Shown here in pieces: positions 25,632 to 34,146 of a stretch of 64,000 bases of DNA; position 1 is the first letter of the stretch; each line of letters starts with the position of its first letter. The translations under genes were made by a program, and so were the position numbers. The notes below the pieces were generated by a model. The model saw only the letters and a list, made by a program, of their open reading frames with translations. It was not told the DNA's origin and did not search any database. This DNA comes from Alphaproteobacteria bacterium 32-64-14 (GTDB lineage Bacteria > Pseudomonadota > Alphaproteobacteria > Caulobacterales > Hyphomonadaceae): the NCBI GenBank assembly GCA_002280725.1, contig NCEM01000020.1, positions 1-64,000 on the forward strand. The letters are read 5' to 3'.

Positions 25632-26513
25632 TCAGTGGCGACGCTGGGCGGCAAGCGAGCCGGCGAACCGGGCCTCGAGCACCGTCTTAACAGCAAGGGT
25701 AACGAGAGCGAGCATCGCAAGCAACGAGGCCACCGCAAACGCCGCCGCGGCCTTGTTGTCATGGTAGAGGATCTCGATGTGCAGCGGCAGCGTGTTGGTC
25801 TGCCCCCGGATATGGCCCGAGACGACGGAAACCGCGCCGAACTCGCCCATCGCCCGCGCATTGCAGAGCAGGACGCCATAGAGCAGCCCCCACTTCACAT
25901 TGGGCAGCGTCACAAGGAAGAACGTCCGCCACCCACCCGCGCCAAGCGACACCGCCGCCTCCTCTTCCGACGAGCCCTGCTGCTCCATCAGCGGGATCAA
26001 CTCGCGCGCGATGAAGGGGAAGGTAATGAAGATGGTGGCGATCACGATGCCCGGGACGGCAAAGAGGATCTTGATGTTCATTTCATCGAGCCACGGCCCA
26101 AGCGCGCTGTTCGCTCCGAAAAGCAGCACGAAGATCAGCCCGGACACCACGGGCGACACAGCGAATGGCAGGTCGATCAGCGTCAGCAGGAACGCCTTGC
26201 CCTTGAAATCAAACTTCGTGATGGCCCACGCCGCCGCGATGCCGAACACGAGGTTCGCCGGCACGGCGATCGCCGCCACCAGAAGCGTCAGCTGCAGGGC
26301 CGACATGGTGTGGGGGGCGACCAGCGCATCGAAGAAAACGCCCGCGCCACGGCTGAAGGCTTCGGCAAACACCACGAGCAGCGGTGCAATCAGCATGATC
26401 CCGAGAAACGCGAGCGCCACGGCGATCAGCGCCGCGCGCGTGAGCGGTCCCTCGCCAACAGCCTGCTTCTGGCGGCGCCGGGTCGCCATCACTGACTTTT
26501 CGGCTTCAGTCAT
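25632..26513 (-). CDS. cysW: Sulfate ABC transporter permease CysW
   Basis: 293 residues, six hydrophobic segments and the BPD_transp_1 EAA loop (EEEAAVSLGAGGWRTFFLVTLPN). NARAMGEFGAVSVVSGHIRGQTNTLPLHIEILYHD is the typical CysW C-terminal wording. The start at 26513 overlaps the end of cysT by 8 bases; an upstream ATG (26576) would extend the overlap. It forms the membrane channel with CysT. Confidence 0.94.
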   Translation of the reverse strand: MTEAEKSVMATRRRQKQAVGEGPLTRAALIAVALAFLGIMLIAPLLVVFAEAFSRGAGVFFDALVAPHTMSALQLTLLVAAIAVPANLVFGIAAAWAITKFDFKGKAFLLTLIDLPFAVSPVVSGLIFVLLFGANSALGPWLDEMNIKILFAVPGIVIATIFITFPFIARELIPLMEQQGSSEEEAAVSLGAGGWRTFFLVTLPNVKWGLLYGVLLCNARAMGEFGAVSVVSGHIRGQTNTLPLHIEILYHDNKAAAAFAVASLLAMLALVTLAVKTVLEARFAGSLAAQRRH

Positions 26514-27372
26514 GACCGAACCATTTCCGGCTCCAGGCCTGAAGCAGGTTGATGACGAACAGCATGACGAAGGCAATCACCAGCATGATGGTCGCGATGG
26601 CGGTTGCGCCCGCATAGTTGTGTTCGTCGAGCTTGATGACGATCAGCAGCGGCGCGATCTCGGACTGGAACGGCAGGTTGTTGGCGATGAAGATCACCGA
26701 GCCATACTCCCCCACCCCCCGCGCGAACGACAGTGCAAAGCCGGTCAGGATAGCCGGCAGAAGCCCCGGCATGATCACGCGCGTGACGGTGCGCCAGCGT
26801 CCGGCGCCAAGCGTGGCGGAGACCTCCTCCGTCTCGCGGTCTATCTCTTCCAGCACGGGCTGAACGGTGCGCACGACAAAGGGCAGGCCGACGAAAATCA
26901 GGGCGAAGACGACGCCTATTGCGGAGAACCCGATCTTCAGGCCGAAGACGCTTTCGAGCGTCGCGCCGAAAACGCCATTGGGCGCATACAGCGTTGCCAG
27001 CGCGATTCCCGCCACGGCGGTAGGCAGCGCGAAGGGAAGGTCGACCGCCGCATCAAGCCAGCGGCGGCCCGGGAAACGATAGCGCACAAGCACCCAGGCA
27101 ATCAGCACGCCGAACACTGTGTTGACGATCGCGGCCAGCAGAGCGGCGCCAAACGAAAGCTGCAAGGCGGCGGCGACACGGGGATCGAAAGCGATGGCCC
27201 AGAACTCGTTCCAGCCCAGCGACGCGGAAGAGATGCCAAGACCCGCAAGCGGGATCAGCACCACCAGCGAGAGATAGGCAATCGTGTAGCCAAGGCTCAA
27301 GCCAAAGCCCGGCAGGACGCTGCGGCGTCGCCAGTTGGCCCGGGGCGGCTTGGAGATGGCTTTCGGCGTCAT
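26506..27372 (-). CDS. cysT: Sulfate ABC transporter permease CysT
   Basis: 288 residues, six membrane segments. The EAA loop is EVSATLGAGRWRTVTRVIMPGLLPAILTGFALSFARGVGEYGSV, cut here only by the gene end, and the start region LPGFGLSLGYTIAYLSLVVLIPL is typical of CysT/CysU. It overlaps cysW by 8 bases and follows the binding-protein gene after 3 bases, showing a tight operon. It pairs with CysW in the inner membrane to pass sulfate or thiosulfate. Confidence 0.94.
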   Translation of the reverse strand: MTPKAISKPPRANWRRRSVLPGFGLSLGYTIAYLSLVVLIPLAGLGISSASLGWNEFWAIAFDPRVAAALQLSFGAALLAAIVNTVFGVLIAWVLVRYRFPGRRWLDAAVDLPFALPTAVAGIALATLYAPNGVFGATLESVFGLKIGFSAIGVVFALIFVGLPFVVRTVQPVLEEIDRETEEVSATLGAGRWRTVTRVIMPGLLPAILTGFALSFARGVGEYGSVIFIANNLPFQSEIAPLLIVIKLDEHNYAGATAIATIMLVIAFVMLFVINLLQAWSRKWFGHD

Positions 27373-27375
27373 GGT

Positions 27376-28386
27376 CTATTTCGCCGGCTTGTAGATCTGG
27401 TCGAACACGCCATCGGCGTCGAAATGCTTCTTCTGCGCGGCCTTCCATCCGCCGAACAGCGGATCGTCGACCGACACCATCTCGACATCCCGAAAGCGCG
27501 CCAGGTCTTCAGGGTTTGCTGCAGTGCGATCAAACGGCCTGAAGTAGTTCTTCGCGATGATGCGCTGTCCCTCTGGAGAGTACAGATAGAGGAGATAGTC
27601 TTGCGCCACCTTCAGCGTACCGTGCCGCTCCGCATTTCCGGCGACAACCGCGACGGGGGGCTCTGCCAGGATGGAGAGCGAGGGATAGATCATCTCGAAC
27701 TCACCCGGGGAGGACTCGAGCAACAGCTGGTAGCCCTCGTTCTCCCACGTGATCAGCACATCGCCCGTGCCCTGCTTCGAGAACGTGGTGGTAGACCCAC
27801 GCGCGCCGGAATCGAGTTTAGCGGCATTGCGGTAGATCGCGCCGACAAACTCGCCGGTCCTGGCCTCGTCGCCGCCGAACTTGCGGTCGGCATAGGCCCA
27901 GGCGGCAAGATAGTTCCAGCGCGCGCCGCCGGAAGTCTTGGGGTTCGGCGTCACCACGGACACGCCAGGACGTGCAAGATCGTCCCAGTCATGGACTGCC
28001 TTGGGGTTTCCCTTCCGGACAAGCAGGACGATCGTGGACGTGTAAGGCGAGGAATTGTGCCGCAGAAGTCCGCGCCAGTTGGCGGGGATCTTCCCTGTTC
28101 TCTCCGCGATCTGGTCGATGTCGCGCTGCAGGGCGAGCGTGACGACGTCCGCCGGCATGCCATCGATCACCGAGCGGGTCTGCTTGCCGGACCCGCCGTG
28201 CGACATGCCGATGCTGACCGTCTTGCCATCCGGCGTGCGGTACTGGGCGGAGAATGCGGCGTTGAACTCCTCATAGAGATCACCGGTCGGGTCGAACGAG
28301 GCGTTGAGGAGCGTCACCTCATTGCTCGCGACGCCGCATGCGCTGAGCGCAGCCGCCGCCACGGCGGCGATAAATCGCCTACGCAT
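27376..28386 (-). CDS. sbp: Sulfate-binding lipoprotein (Sbp/CysP)
   Basis: 336 residues with a lipobox ending LSAC (Cys 17). The mature part has TLLNASFDPTGDLYEEFNAAF, MSHGGSGKQTRSVIDGMPADVVTLALQ, NPKTSGGARWNYLAAWAYA and a late YFRPFDRTA, which are Sbp/CysP signatures. It captures sulfate or thiosulfate in the periplasm. Anchoring by lipid is less usual for Sbp but occurs in some alphaproteobacteria. It is first in the operon; a palindrome overlapping a TTGACA box lies about 45 bases upstream of the start. Confidence 0.94.
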   Translation of the reverse strand: MRRRFIAAVAAAALSACGVASNEVTLLNASFDPTGDLYEEFNAAFSAQYRTPDGKTVSIGMSHGGSGKQTRSVIDGMPADVVTLALQRDIDQIAERTGKIPANWRGLLRHNSSPYTSTIVLLVRKGNPKAVHDWDDLARPGVSVVTPNPKTSGGARWNYLAAWAYADRKFGGDEARTGEFVGAIYRNAAKLDSGARGSTTTFSKQGTGDVLITWENEGYQLLLESSPGEFEMIYPSLSILAEPPVAVVAGNAERHGTLKVAQDYLLYLYSPEGQRIIAKNYFRPFDRTAANPEDLARFRDVEMVSVDDPLFGGWKAAQKKHFDADGVFDQIYKPAK

Positions 28387-28424
28387 TTGATCCTCCACGG
28401 CCGATACGCTAGTTATATGGTCGT

Positions 28425-28435
28425 GTTTGTCAAAC
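28425..28435. promoter_or_regulatory. Palindrome over a TTGACA box upstream of sbp
   Basis: GTTTGTCAAAC is a perfect 11-base palindrome. On the minus strand it contains TTGACA, which could be the -35 box of the sbp-cysTWA promoter. A repressor or activator bound here would control the sulfate operon. No convincing -10 box was identified. Confidence 0.35.
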
Positions 28436-28463
28436 CACGAAGGCCCGCAGAAACACGATCAGC

Positions 28464-28910
28464 TCAGGCCACCATCTCGCGCAGGCGGACCGGCAGATTG
28501 GGGCTGACGGCGTCGGCAATCGTGGTGCGGTCAAGCACCGCCCGCGTGGCGTCGGCGACCTGCGCGAAGACCCGGCGAACCTCGCAGGACGCCTCCTCCT
28601 TGCAGTCCTCACAGCGGCGGTAGGCGATCTTCGACAGGCAAGGCAATGGCGCGATCGGACCATCGACAATACGCAACACTTCACCGAACGAAATCGTGTC
28701 CGCAGGCCGCAAAAGCCCGTAACCACCGGCTTTTCCGCGCCGCGAGACGACAAGGCCGTGATGCTTCAGTTCAAGCAGGATCTGCTCAAGGAACTTCTTC
28801 GGGATGGCCTGGGACTCGGCAATGTCGCCGATGAAGATCGGCTTGCCCGGCGCATGCTTGGCCAGCGCGACCAGCGCCCGCAATGCGTACTTAGCCTTCT
28901 GAGAAATCAT
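28464..28910 (-). CDS. Rrf2 family transcriptional regulator with cysteine cluster
   Basis: 148 residues. The Rrf2 winged-helix start ISQKAKYALRALVALAKH is followed by IPKKFLEQILLELKHHGLVVSRRGKAGGYGL. Four cysteines at 91, 100, 103 and 109 match the region where IscR, RirA and NsrR bind an Fe-S cluster. Rrf2 proteins next to sulfur genes include CymR, the cysteine-responsive repressor. Placed just upstream of the sulfate operon, this one probably couples sulfate uptake to Fe-S or cysteine status. A palindrome (28980-28991) in its own promoter suggests autoregulation. The start at 28910 was preferred over longer frames. Confidence 0.9.
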   Translation of the reverse strand: MISQKAKYALRALVALAKHAPGKPIFIGDIAESQAIPKKFLEQILLELKHHGLVVSRRGKAGGYGLLRPADTISFGEVLRIVDGPIAPLPCLSKIAYRRCEDCKEEASCEVRRVFAQVADATRAVLDRTTIADAVSPNLPVRLREMVA

Positions 28911-28970
28911 GGTGCGCCTGAGACCAAGCAGACCGCGACGAAGCGCAACCGCTCCCGCGACTAAGGTGAA

Positions 28971-28998
28971 ACTATATTGACTCTGTAGAGTAAGTAAA
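28971..28998 (-). promoter_or_regulatory. Promoter of the Rrf2 gene with internal operator palindrome
   Basis: On the minus strand TTTACT (28993-28998) and TATAGT (28971-28976) are separated by 16 bases, a good -35/-10 pair. The spacer contains ACTCTGTAGAGT (28980-28991), arms ACTCT/AGAGT. A site at this position would block polymerase, as for autorepressed Rrf2 genes. The divergent porin gene starts 80 bases away and may share the operator. Confidence 0.5.
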
Positions 28999-29070
28999 CG
29001 CGCTGGCCCGCACTTCGCGTGGGGCGATATGGCGCTCGACCCTGCCGGAGACGGATGGCATGACGGATTC

Positions 29071-30477
29071 ATGACAGCGCCAAAATACCTCGTCTTTGCA
29101 ATCGCTTCGCTTGCTTGCGGTATGCCCTGCCTGGCGCAGGAGCCTTCCGCCAGCGCCAGCGATCATACCGCGCGCCCGACGCTTCAGGCGGCCCTTGGCC
29201 TTCCCGAAGGCGTGCGAATCTCCGGATCGATCCGGCCAAGATACGAGACCCTGACCAACCAGTTCGTGGCCGGGCGCACCGGCGATGATGAGATCCTCAA
29301 TCTCCGCAGCAGCCTGAAACTGGAAGTCGACGCCGGCCCGCTCACCCTTGTCGGCGAGTTCGTCGATTCCCGGCTGATCGCCGGAAACGATGGCGGCGGC
29401 GCCGCCGGCGAGATCGATACGCTGGAGCCGATCCAGCTTCATGCGCTCTGGAAAGCCAAAGGCGTTTTCGCCCCCGGCGCCGAACTCGACATCATGGCGG
29501 GACGCTTCGCGATGGATGTCGGCTCACGCCGCCTGACAGCACGCGCGAACTTTCGCAGCTTCGTGCAATCGTTCGATGGCGTCCACGCCACGTGGACAGG
29601 CAGCGATCACCTGAAGATCACGGCGTTCGCCGTTCACCCGGCAACACGCGCGCCGTCCGATATAGACTCGGCGCTGAACAACGAAGCAGTCTTCAACCCC
29701 ACCATCGACAGCATCACCTTCACGGGCGCACATCTCGATACGCCCCTTCCCGACGGAATGCGTGGAGAGGCATACGTGTTCGGTCTCAATGAGAGCGATA
29801 CGTCTGACACGCCCTCGCGCAACCGCGACCTGCTCACCGTTGGCGCGCGCTTGCGCAAGACAAGCGCCACGAGCGCTTTCGATTTCGATCTTGAATACGC
29901 TCACCAGACGGGCACGGAACGCCAGACCACCAGCCCGCTCGACGTCACCGGCCTCGATCACGAAGCATCGATGCTGCATCTCGAAGGCGGCTATACGTTC
30001 GACATGGCCATGTCGCCGCGCCTGTCGCTTCACTACGATTTTGCCTCGGGCGATGCATCTCCGACCGATAGCAAGAGCGGCCGGTTCGATTCGTTGTACG
30101 GCGATCGGTCGTTTGAGCTCGGACCAACAAGCATCTGGGGCGCCCTCTCGCGCAACAATCTTTCATCCGCAGGGATCAGGCTTGAAGCCGAGCTCGACGA
30201 AGCCTCTGACGCCTACATCATGCTGAGGCAGATCGATCTCGCCGAAGCGCGCGACAGGTTCGGCAATAGCGGCGTGGTGGACATCACCGGCGCATCCGGA
30301 ACGGATGTGGGTCAGCAGGTGGAAGTGCGTTACCGGCGCTGGCTGCAGAAGGACGTGCTGCGCCTGTCGCTCGGAGGCGCCGCGCTGTTCAACGAAGGCT
30401 TTCTCGAGACTGCTCCGAACGCCACGGGACAGGGCGATGCGTTCTACGGCTACACAGAACTGACGTGGACCTTCTAG
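29071..30477 (+). CDS. Outer-membrane porin, alginate-export-like barrel
   Basis: 468 residues with a signal peptide ending CLAQ. The mature part shows ISGSIRPRYETLTNQF, many alternating hydrophobic strands and the final aromatic ELTWTF, as expected for an outer-membrane beta-barrel of the Alginate_exp type. An ATG 14 codons upstream is possible, but 29071 gives the cleaner signal peptide. It is divergent from the Rrf2 regulator, so it may be a porin for sulfate esters, sulfonates or sulfate induced with the cys genes. That link rests on position only. Confidence 0.82.
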   Translation: MTAPKYLVFAIASLACGMPCLAQEPSASASDHTARPTLQAALGLPEGVRISGSIRPRYETLTNQFVAGRTGDDEILNLRSSLKLEVDAGPLTLVGEFVDSRLIAGNDGGGAAGEIDTLEPIQLHALWKAKGVFAPGAELDIMAGRFAMDVGSRRLTARANFRSFVQSFDGVHATWTGSDHLKITAFAVHPATRAPSDIDSALNNEAVFNPTIDSITFTGAHLDTPLPDGMRGEAYVFGLNESDTSDTPSRNRDLLTVGARLRKTSATSAFDFDLEYAHQTGTERQTTSPLDVTGLDHEASMLHLEGGYTFDMAMSPRLSLHYDFASGDASPTDSKSGRFDSLYGDRSFELGPTSIWGALSRNNLSSAGIRLEAELDEASDAYIMLRQIDLAEARDRFGNSGVVDITGASGTDVGQQVEVRYRRWLQKDVLRLSLGGAALFNEGFLETAPNATGQGDAFYGYTELTWTF

Positions 30478-30489
30478 GCGAGGTCCGCC

Positions 30490-30864
30490 TCAGCCCAGCC
30501 GGACGCCATCGAATGTGCGCCGCATGACCAGTTGGTGCTCCACATGCGCCATGGCTTCGAGCGCTTCGCCCAGCCTGTCCTTCACTGTGGAAATCGCAAC
30601 GCCGGCTTCGACGGGCGATGCCGTCCCGGTGCGACCCAGCCGCTCAGCGGTTTCACACGCCTCGCCCAGCTCCATCGCGCCGATGCTGCGCGCAGCGCCC
30701 TTGATGGCGTGCGCCGCATCGGCCCAGTGATCGGGCTCCTGCGTAGGGTCCAGCATGCGCGACCACAGTTCGGCAGACTGGCGGAAGATGCCAAGCACCT
30801 CGATGGCGAGGCTCGAATCCGAGGCGGTCATGGTCTTGAGCTGGTCGAGATCGATTGCGGGCAT
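30490..30864 (-). CDS. Hpt domain phosphotransfer protein
   Basis: 124 residues forming a single four-helix Hpt domain. ADAAHAIKGAARSIGAMELGEACETAERL carries the phospho-accepting His 52 and the conserved KGAA. Stand-alone Hpt proteins in this group shuttle phosphate between a hybrid kinase and a response regulator, for example toward CtrA. No kinase is adjacent; a receiver-domain fragment is at the left end of the window, 30 kb away. The start at MPAIDLDQL is preferred over a longer one at 30894. Confidence 0.87.
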   Translation of the reverse strand: MPAIDLDQLKTMTASDSSLAIEVLGIFRQSAELWSRMLDPTQEPDHWADAAHAIKGAARSIGAMELGEACETAERLGRTGTASPVEAGVAISTVKDRLGEALEAMAHVEHQLVMRRTFDGVRLG

Positions 30865-31001
30865 AGGCAAACTGTCGGTGCGCCGGGGAAACAATGGGTT
30901 AAGCGCCGCCGCAGAGCGCCGCGCCTGAACGACTTGTTCATGTGCGCTTCAAGATCAAGAATGGACACTCCGTTCCTTATCCTGAGAGGGGAGACTGCTC
31001 C

Positions 31002-31526
31002 ATGCTCCGTAAGCTTCTGGCCTTGGCCGCTCTTGCACTCGCCACCACCGCCGCGATCGAACCCGCCATGGCCCAGCACGGCGATGGCGGACGCGGCGGG
31101 CACGACCGGAACGGCGGCGATCACCGGGGCTGGGATCGCGACAGGGGCAATGGCCACCGTGACCGCGATTATGATCGCGGCCGGCATGACGGGGGTGGCA
31201 GTTGGGGCGGCGGCTGGGGTTACGACCGCCATCATTACCGCAACGATGACGGGTGGACCGGGCTTCATGCCGGATCAGCCCTGCTCGGCCTGCTGACGCC
31301 GGAACCCCGGCATTATTCGCGGGACAACTACGGATACGGCGGTTATTCCACCTATCCCGCGCAAGCCCCGAATGCCTGGGGTCTATTCCCCAATCAGTGC
31401 CGCTGGGACCGGGAGTTCGGCTACTGGTACGACCGGCCAGCCGACGTCGAAGTCCAGCGCTGCGCCGATGGCTATGGAACGGTCTATGTCGTTCAGGGCT
31501 CGCACCGGCTGTGGCGCTATCGCTGA
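31002..31526 (+). CDS. Secreted Gly/Asp/Arg/His-rich protein
   Basis: 174 residues: signal peptide ending AMAQ, then about 50 residues dominated by Gly, Asp, Arg and His in repeated GDxxRG/DRD patterns, then a more ordered C-terminal domain with NQCRWDREFGYWYDRPADVEVQRCADGYGTVYVVQG cut at each side by aromatic residues. Two cysteines in that part probably form a disulfide. GAGAGGGGAG precedes the ATG. The composition recalls RcnB-like secreted proteins but no family fits clearly. Function unknown; metal or polyanion binding is possible from the His/Asp/Arg content. Confidence 0.75.
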   Translation: MLRKLLALAALALATTAAIEPAMAQHGDGGRGGHDRNGGDHRGWDRDRGNGHRDRDYDRGRHDGGGSWGGGWGYDRHHYRNDDGWTGLHAGSALLGLLTPEPRHYSRDNYGYGGYSTYPAQAPNAWGLFPNQCRWDREFGYWYDRPADVEVQRCADGYGTVYVVQGSHRLWRYR

Positions 31527-31677
31527 CCGGCAGAACGAAGGCGGCCCGGAAAAGTGGGGCAACCGGAGCTCACTTGCCCTGAATCCGGAACCGCCGTCGA
31601 ATTTTCGCCTTGATGCGGGACCAGCTTGGCCTCACAAGTTCTGGGCTCGCGGTTCGGCCGGGTAAGGGGTTAGCCCG

Positions 31678-31848
31678 ATGATCGAAGTCATCGTAAACGT
31701 CAGGGATGCAGTGTTCGCGGCCTTGGTAGCATGGACGGGCGTGGGCGACGCTGAAGGCCCGCAGCCGCAGAAGGATCAACCGGTTCGTTCCGCCAAGCCG
31801 GCGATCGAAAAACCGATCCAGCAGCAGACCCCCCAGAAGGTCTACTAG
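31678..31848 (+). CDS. Small hypothetical protein, 56 residues
   Basis: A short frame with AAGGGG 8 bases before the ATG. The product starts with an amphipathic or hydrophobic segment (VIVNVRDAVFAALVAWTG) and ends in a Gln/Pro/Lys tail. Its last codons lie in a short direct repeat (AGGTCTACTAGG twice, the second copy just after the stop). No homolog is known to me. It may be real, given the start signal, but the evidence is modest. Confidence 0.4.
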   Translation: MIEVIVNVRDAVFAALVAWTGVGDAEGPQPQKDQPVRSAKPAIEKPIQQQTPQKVY

Positions 31849-32129
31849 GGCAGGTCTACTAGGCCTGCCACTGGCCCCTTTGCCGGCCCTTTACGATTAA
31901 TCTCGCATCCGAACCGGAAGCTGACGGCTTTTTTTTGTCTGACAGCGTTTACGATTCTCCTGCCGATTCACCTGGCCGGGCTGACTCCAACCCCTTTCCA
32001 ACGTGGCACGCGGCCTGCACATTCAGGATGCTGTGTGGGCAGGCTCAGAACTCCGGAAATTCTTCCGGGGTCGCTGCCGCGCCTGCTTGCTGGCGTTTTG
32101 TAGCCACACTGAACAGGCCAGCTGCCGTC

Positions 32130-34103
32130 ATGACGGATCTTTCGGATCGCCGACCTTCTTCCTCCTCCGCCCGTATCCGGGCGCAGTTCGAAGCCGCACA
32201 CACCGCCGGAGCCTGGATGCCATGGGCGGGCGCCGCCTTGGCCCTGCTGCTGTGGGGTGGCGTGGCCGCCTGGCTGATCGCCATTGTCGGTTTCAATGAA
32301 ATTTTCGCGCAGCCCCCGCTCGTTCTGGCCGGCGGGTTTGCGGCGCTGTTTGCACCGGGCCTCGCGCTCATCTGCGCGGGCATCATGGCGCGTGAAGGCG
32401 CCCGCTCGGCACAAGCCAATGCGATCGTGCTGACGTCCGCCAAGCTGCTGCTCGAGCCGGCGGAAACCTCACGCACGGAAATTGTCGCCCTTGGCGAAGC
32501 GGTGGCGCATCAGACCCAGACGCTGAGCCGCGCGATGGTCGACACGCGCACGCGCCTCGATGCGCTCAAGGCCGATATCGAGAACAGCGTCTCGGCGGCC
32601 CTCAAGGCCGCGGAGATCGTGCGCGCGGATTCCGAAGTGCTCGTCGGCAAGATGAGCGCCGAACGCCAGAACCTCACCCAGCTTGCCGACAACCTGCGCA
32701 ACCAGTCCGACCAGCTCGCCAAGGCGATCCCCCGTCACGCACAACTGATGTCGGAAGCCACCCGCGCCGCACAGGACCAGGTGCGCCAGGCGGATTCGAC
32801 GCTGGACCAGCGCCTGCGCGATCTCAACGAGACGGCGGGCCATCTCGCCCAACGCATCAACCAGATCGATACGATGGGGGCCGAAAGCCGCAAGCGCGCG
32901 CAGGGTCTTGCCAGCGTGCTGATGCGCCTCGACGAACAACTCGTGCAATCCACCCGCATGGTTGAAGCCGCGACCAAGGCCGGCGAACTCGCAGCAGCGG
33001 CGACCAAGTCCACAGCAGAAACGTTGCGCGACACCATGTCGGACGCAATCGGTTCGGCGCTGAAGGCGACCGAGACGATCACCTCGCGTTCAGCGCAGGC
33101 ATCCGACGATGCGCGCCAGTCGATGACGCTGCTCAAGGAAGCCGCGCTGCAGGCCGAAGCGACCACCCGCGCCGCCTCGCACGCGGCCCGCGCGCATGCG
33201 GACGAAACCGAAAAACGCATCAACCAGCTGTCCGACACGCTGTTCAAGACCGCGACCCGCGCCACGAACGCCGCCGAAGACGGCCTCGAGCGCGCCCGCG
33301 CGCGCATAGAGAAAGCTTCGCTCCTGATCGGCAAGATGAAGGATGATTCCGAGACCTCGTCGGTCGACGATCTGATCCTCGAGCCGATTGCGCCGCCGCC
33401 TGCCCGGCCGCAGCCCGCGCCGGCTGCACCCGCCTATGTCGCGCCGCCTGTCCAGGCTGCGCCGGTTTACGCGGCGCCGGTACCGCACGCCGAGCCCGAC
33501 AAACCGTTCCCGCTGTTCGGCGCGCGTGAAGCGGCTCCGCCACAACAGAAGCCGACCGCCTATTCCATCGTTCGCGATGATCCAGCGCTCGACCCGTCGC
33601 GCGGCGATGGCGCGCATGACGATGAGCTCGTGCTTGAGCACGTGGCCTCGCCTGCGCCGCGTCGCGAGGCCGACTTCTTCTTCGCCGACGAGTCCCGGCG
33701 CAACGATAACTGGCGCGACCTGCTAGGCGGCATCGAGACGCCGGAGCCCGCGCCACAAGTCCGCGAGCAATCGGCGGGCGCAATGATCGACCGGCTGGAT
33801 CGCGCGGGCGTGCGCCTGCACGTGGTGAAGGCCGCTGACTTGCGCCGCATCGCCAATGCATCGAGCCAGGGCGAACGCCAGCGCCGCCGCGCCACGCACG
33901 AGACGGCGCCAGCTGAAATCCAGCGCGTGACGCGCATGCTCGAAACTGATCGCGACATGCAGACGGCCGCGCGCGAGTTCGTCTCTCGCGAGGCGGCCGA
34001 TGCGCTGCGTGTGCTGTCGATGGCGGGACGCGCGCGTGAAGACGCAGCGCCGCGCCTCTCGGCGTATCTGCTGCTCGACACCGCGCTGGGCATGCAGATC
34101 TAG
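32130..34103 (+). CDS. Large coiled-coil membrane protein, TipN-like
   Basis: 657 residues. Two transmembrane segments lie near the N-terminus (PWAGAALALLLWGGVAAWLI and LVLAGGFAALFAPGLALICAG). Residues about 100-420 form a long Ala-rich coiled coil, followed by a Pro-rich linker with PAAPAYVAPPVQAAPVYAAP and a C-terminal globular domain ending SAYLLLDTALGMQI. This architecture (two N-terminal membrane helices plus long coiled coil) is that of TipN, the polar landmark of Caulobacter, though TipN is longer. I infer a polarity or division-site role; sequence identity could not be tested. The start was set at MTDLSDRR; earlier starts read through intergenic sequence. Confidence 0.75.
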   Translation: MTDLSDRRPSSSSARIRAQFEAAHTAGAWMPWAGAALALLLWGGVAAWLIAIVGFNEIFAQPPLVLAGGFAALFAPGLALICAGIMAREGARSAQANAIVLTSAKLLLEPAETSRTEIVALGEAVAHQTQTLSRAMVDTRTRLDALKADIENSVSAALKAAEIVRADSEVLVGKMSAERQNLTQLADNLRNQSDQLAKAIPRHAQLMSEATRAAQDQVRQADSTLDQRLRDLNETAGHLAQRINQIDTMGAESRKRAQGLASVLMRLDEQLVQSTRMVEAATKAGELAAAATKSTAETLRDTMSDAIGSALKATETITSRSAQASDDARQSMTLLKEAALQAEATTRAASHAARAHADETEKRINQLSDTLFKTATRATNAAEDGLERARARIEKASLLIGKMKDDSETSSVDDLILEPIAPPPARPQPAPAAPAYVAPPVQAAPVYAAPVPHAEPDKPFPLFGAREAAPPQQKPTAYSIVRDDPALDPSRGDGAHDDELVLEHVASPAPRREADFFFADESRRNDNWRDLLGGIETPEPAPQVREQSAGAMIDRLDRAGVRLHVVKAADLRRIANASSQGERQRRRATHETAPAEIQRVTRMLETDRDMQTAAREFVSREAADALRVLSMAGRAREDAAPRLSAYLLLDTALGMQI

Positions 34104-34146
34104 GGCTTGCGGCCGCATCCACAGACGCGGCCGTGCGCAGTCCCGA

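Noticed and set aside
24306-28623. Long plus-strand frames opposite cysA, cysW, cysT and sbp
   Set aside because: The minus strand encodes four well-defined transporter genes in operon order; the plus frames are compositionally biased and domain-free.
26000-31000. Replication origin at the composition change
   Set aside because: The direction of change would suit an origin, but there is no dnaA, hemE, parAB or gidA neighbour and no DnaA-box cluster was noticed.
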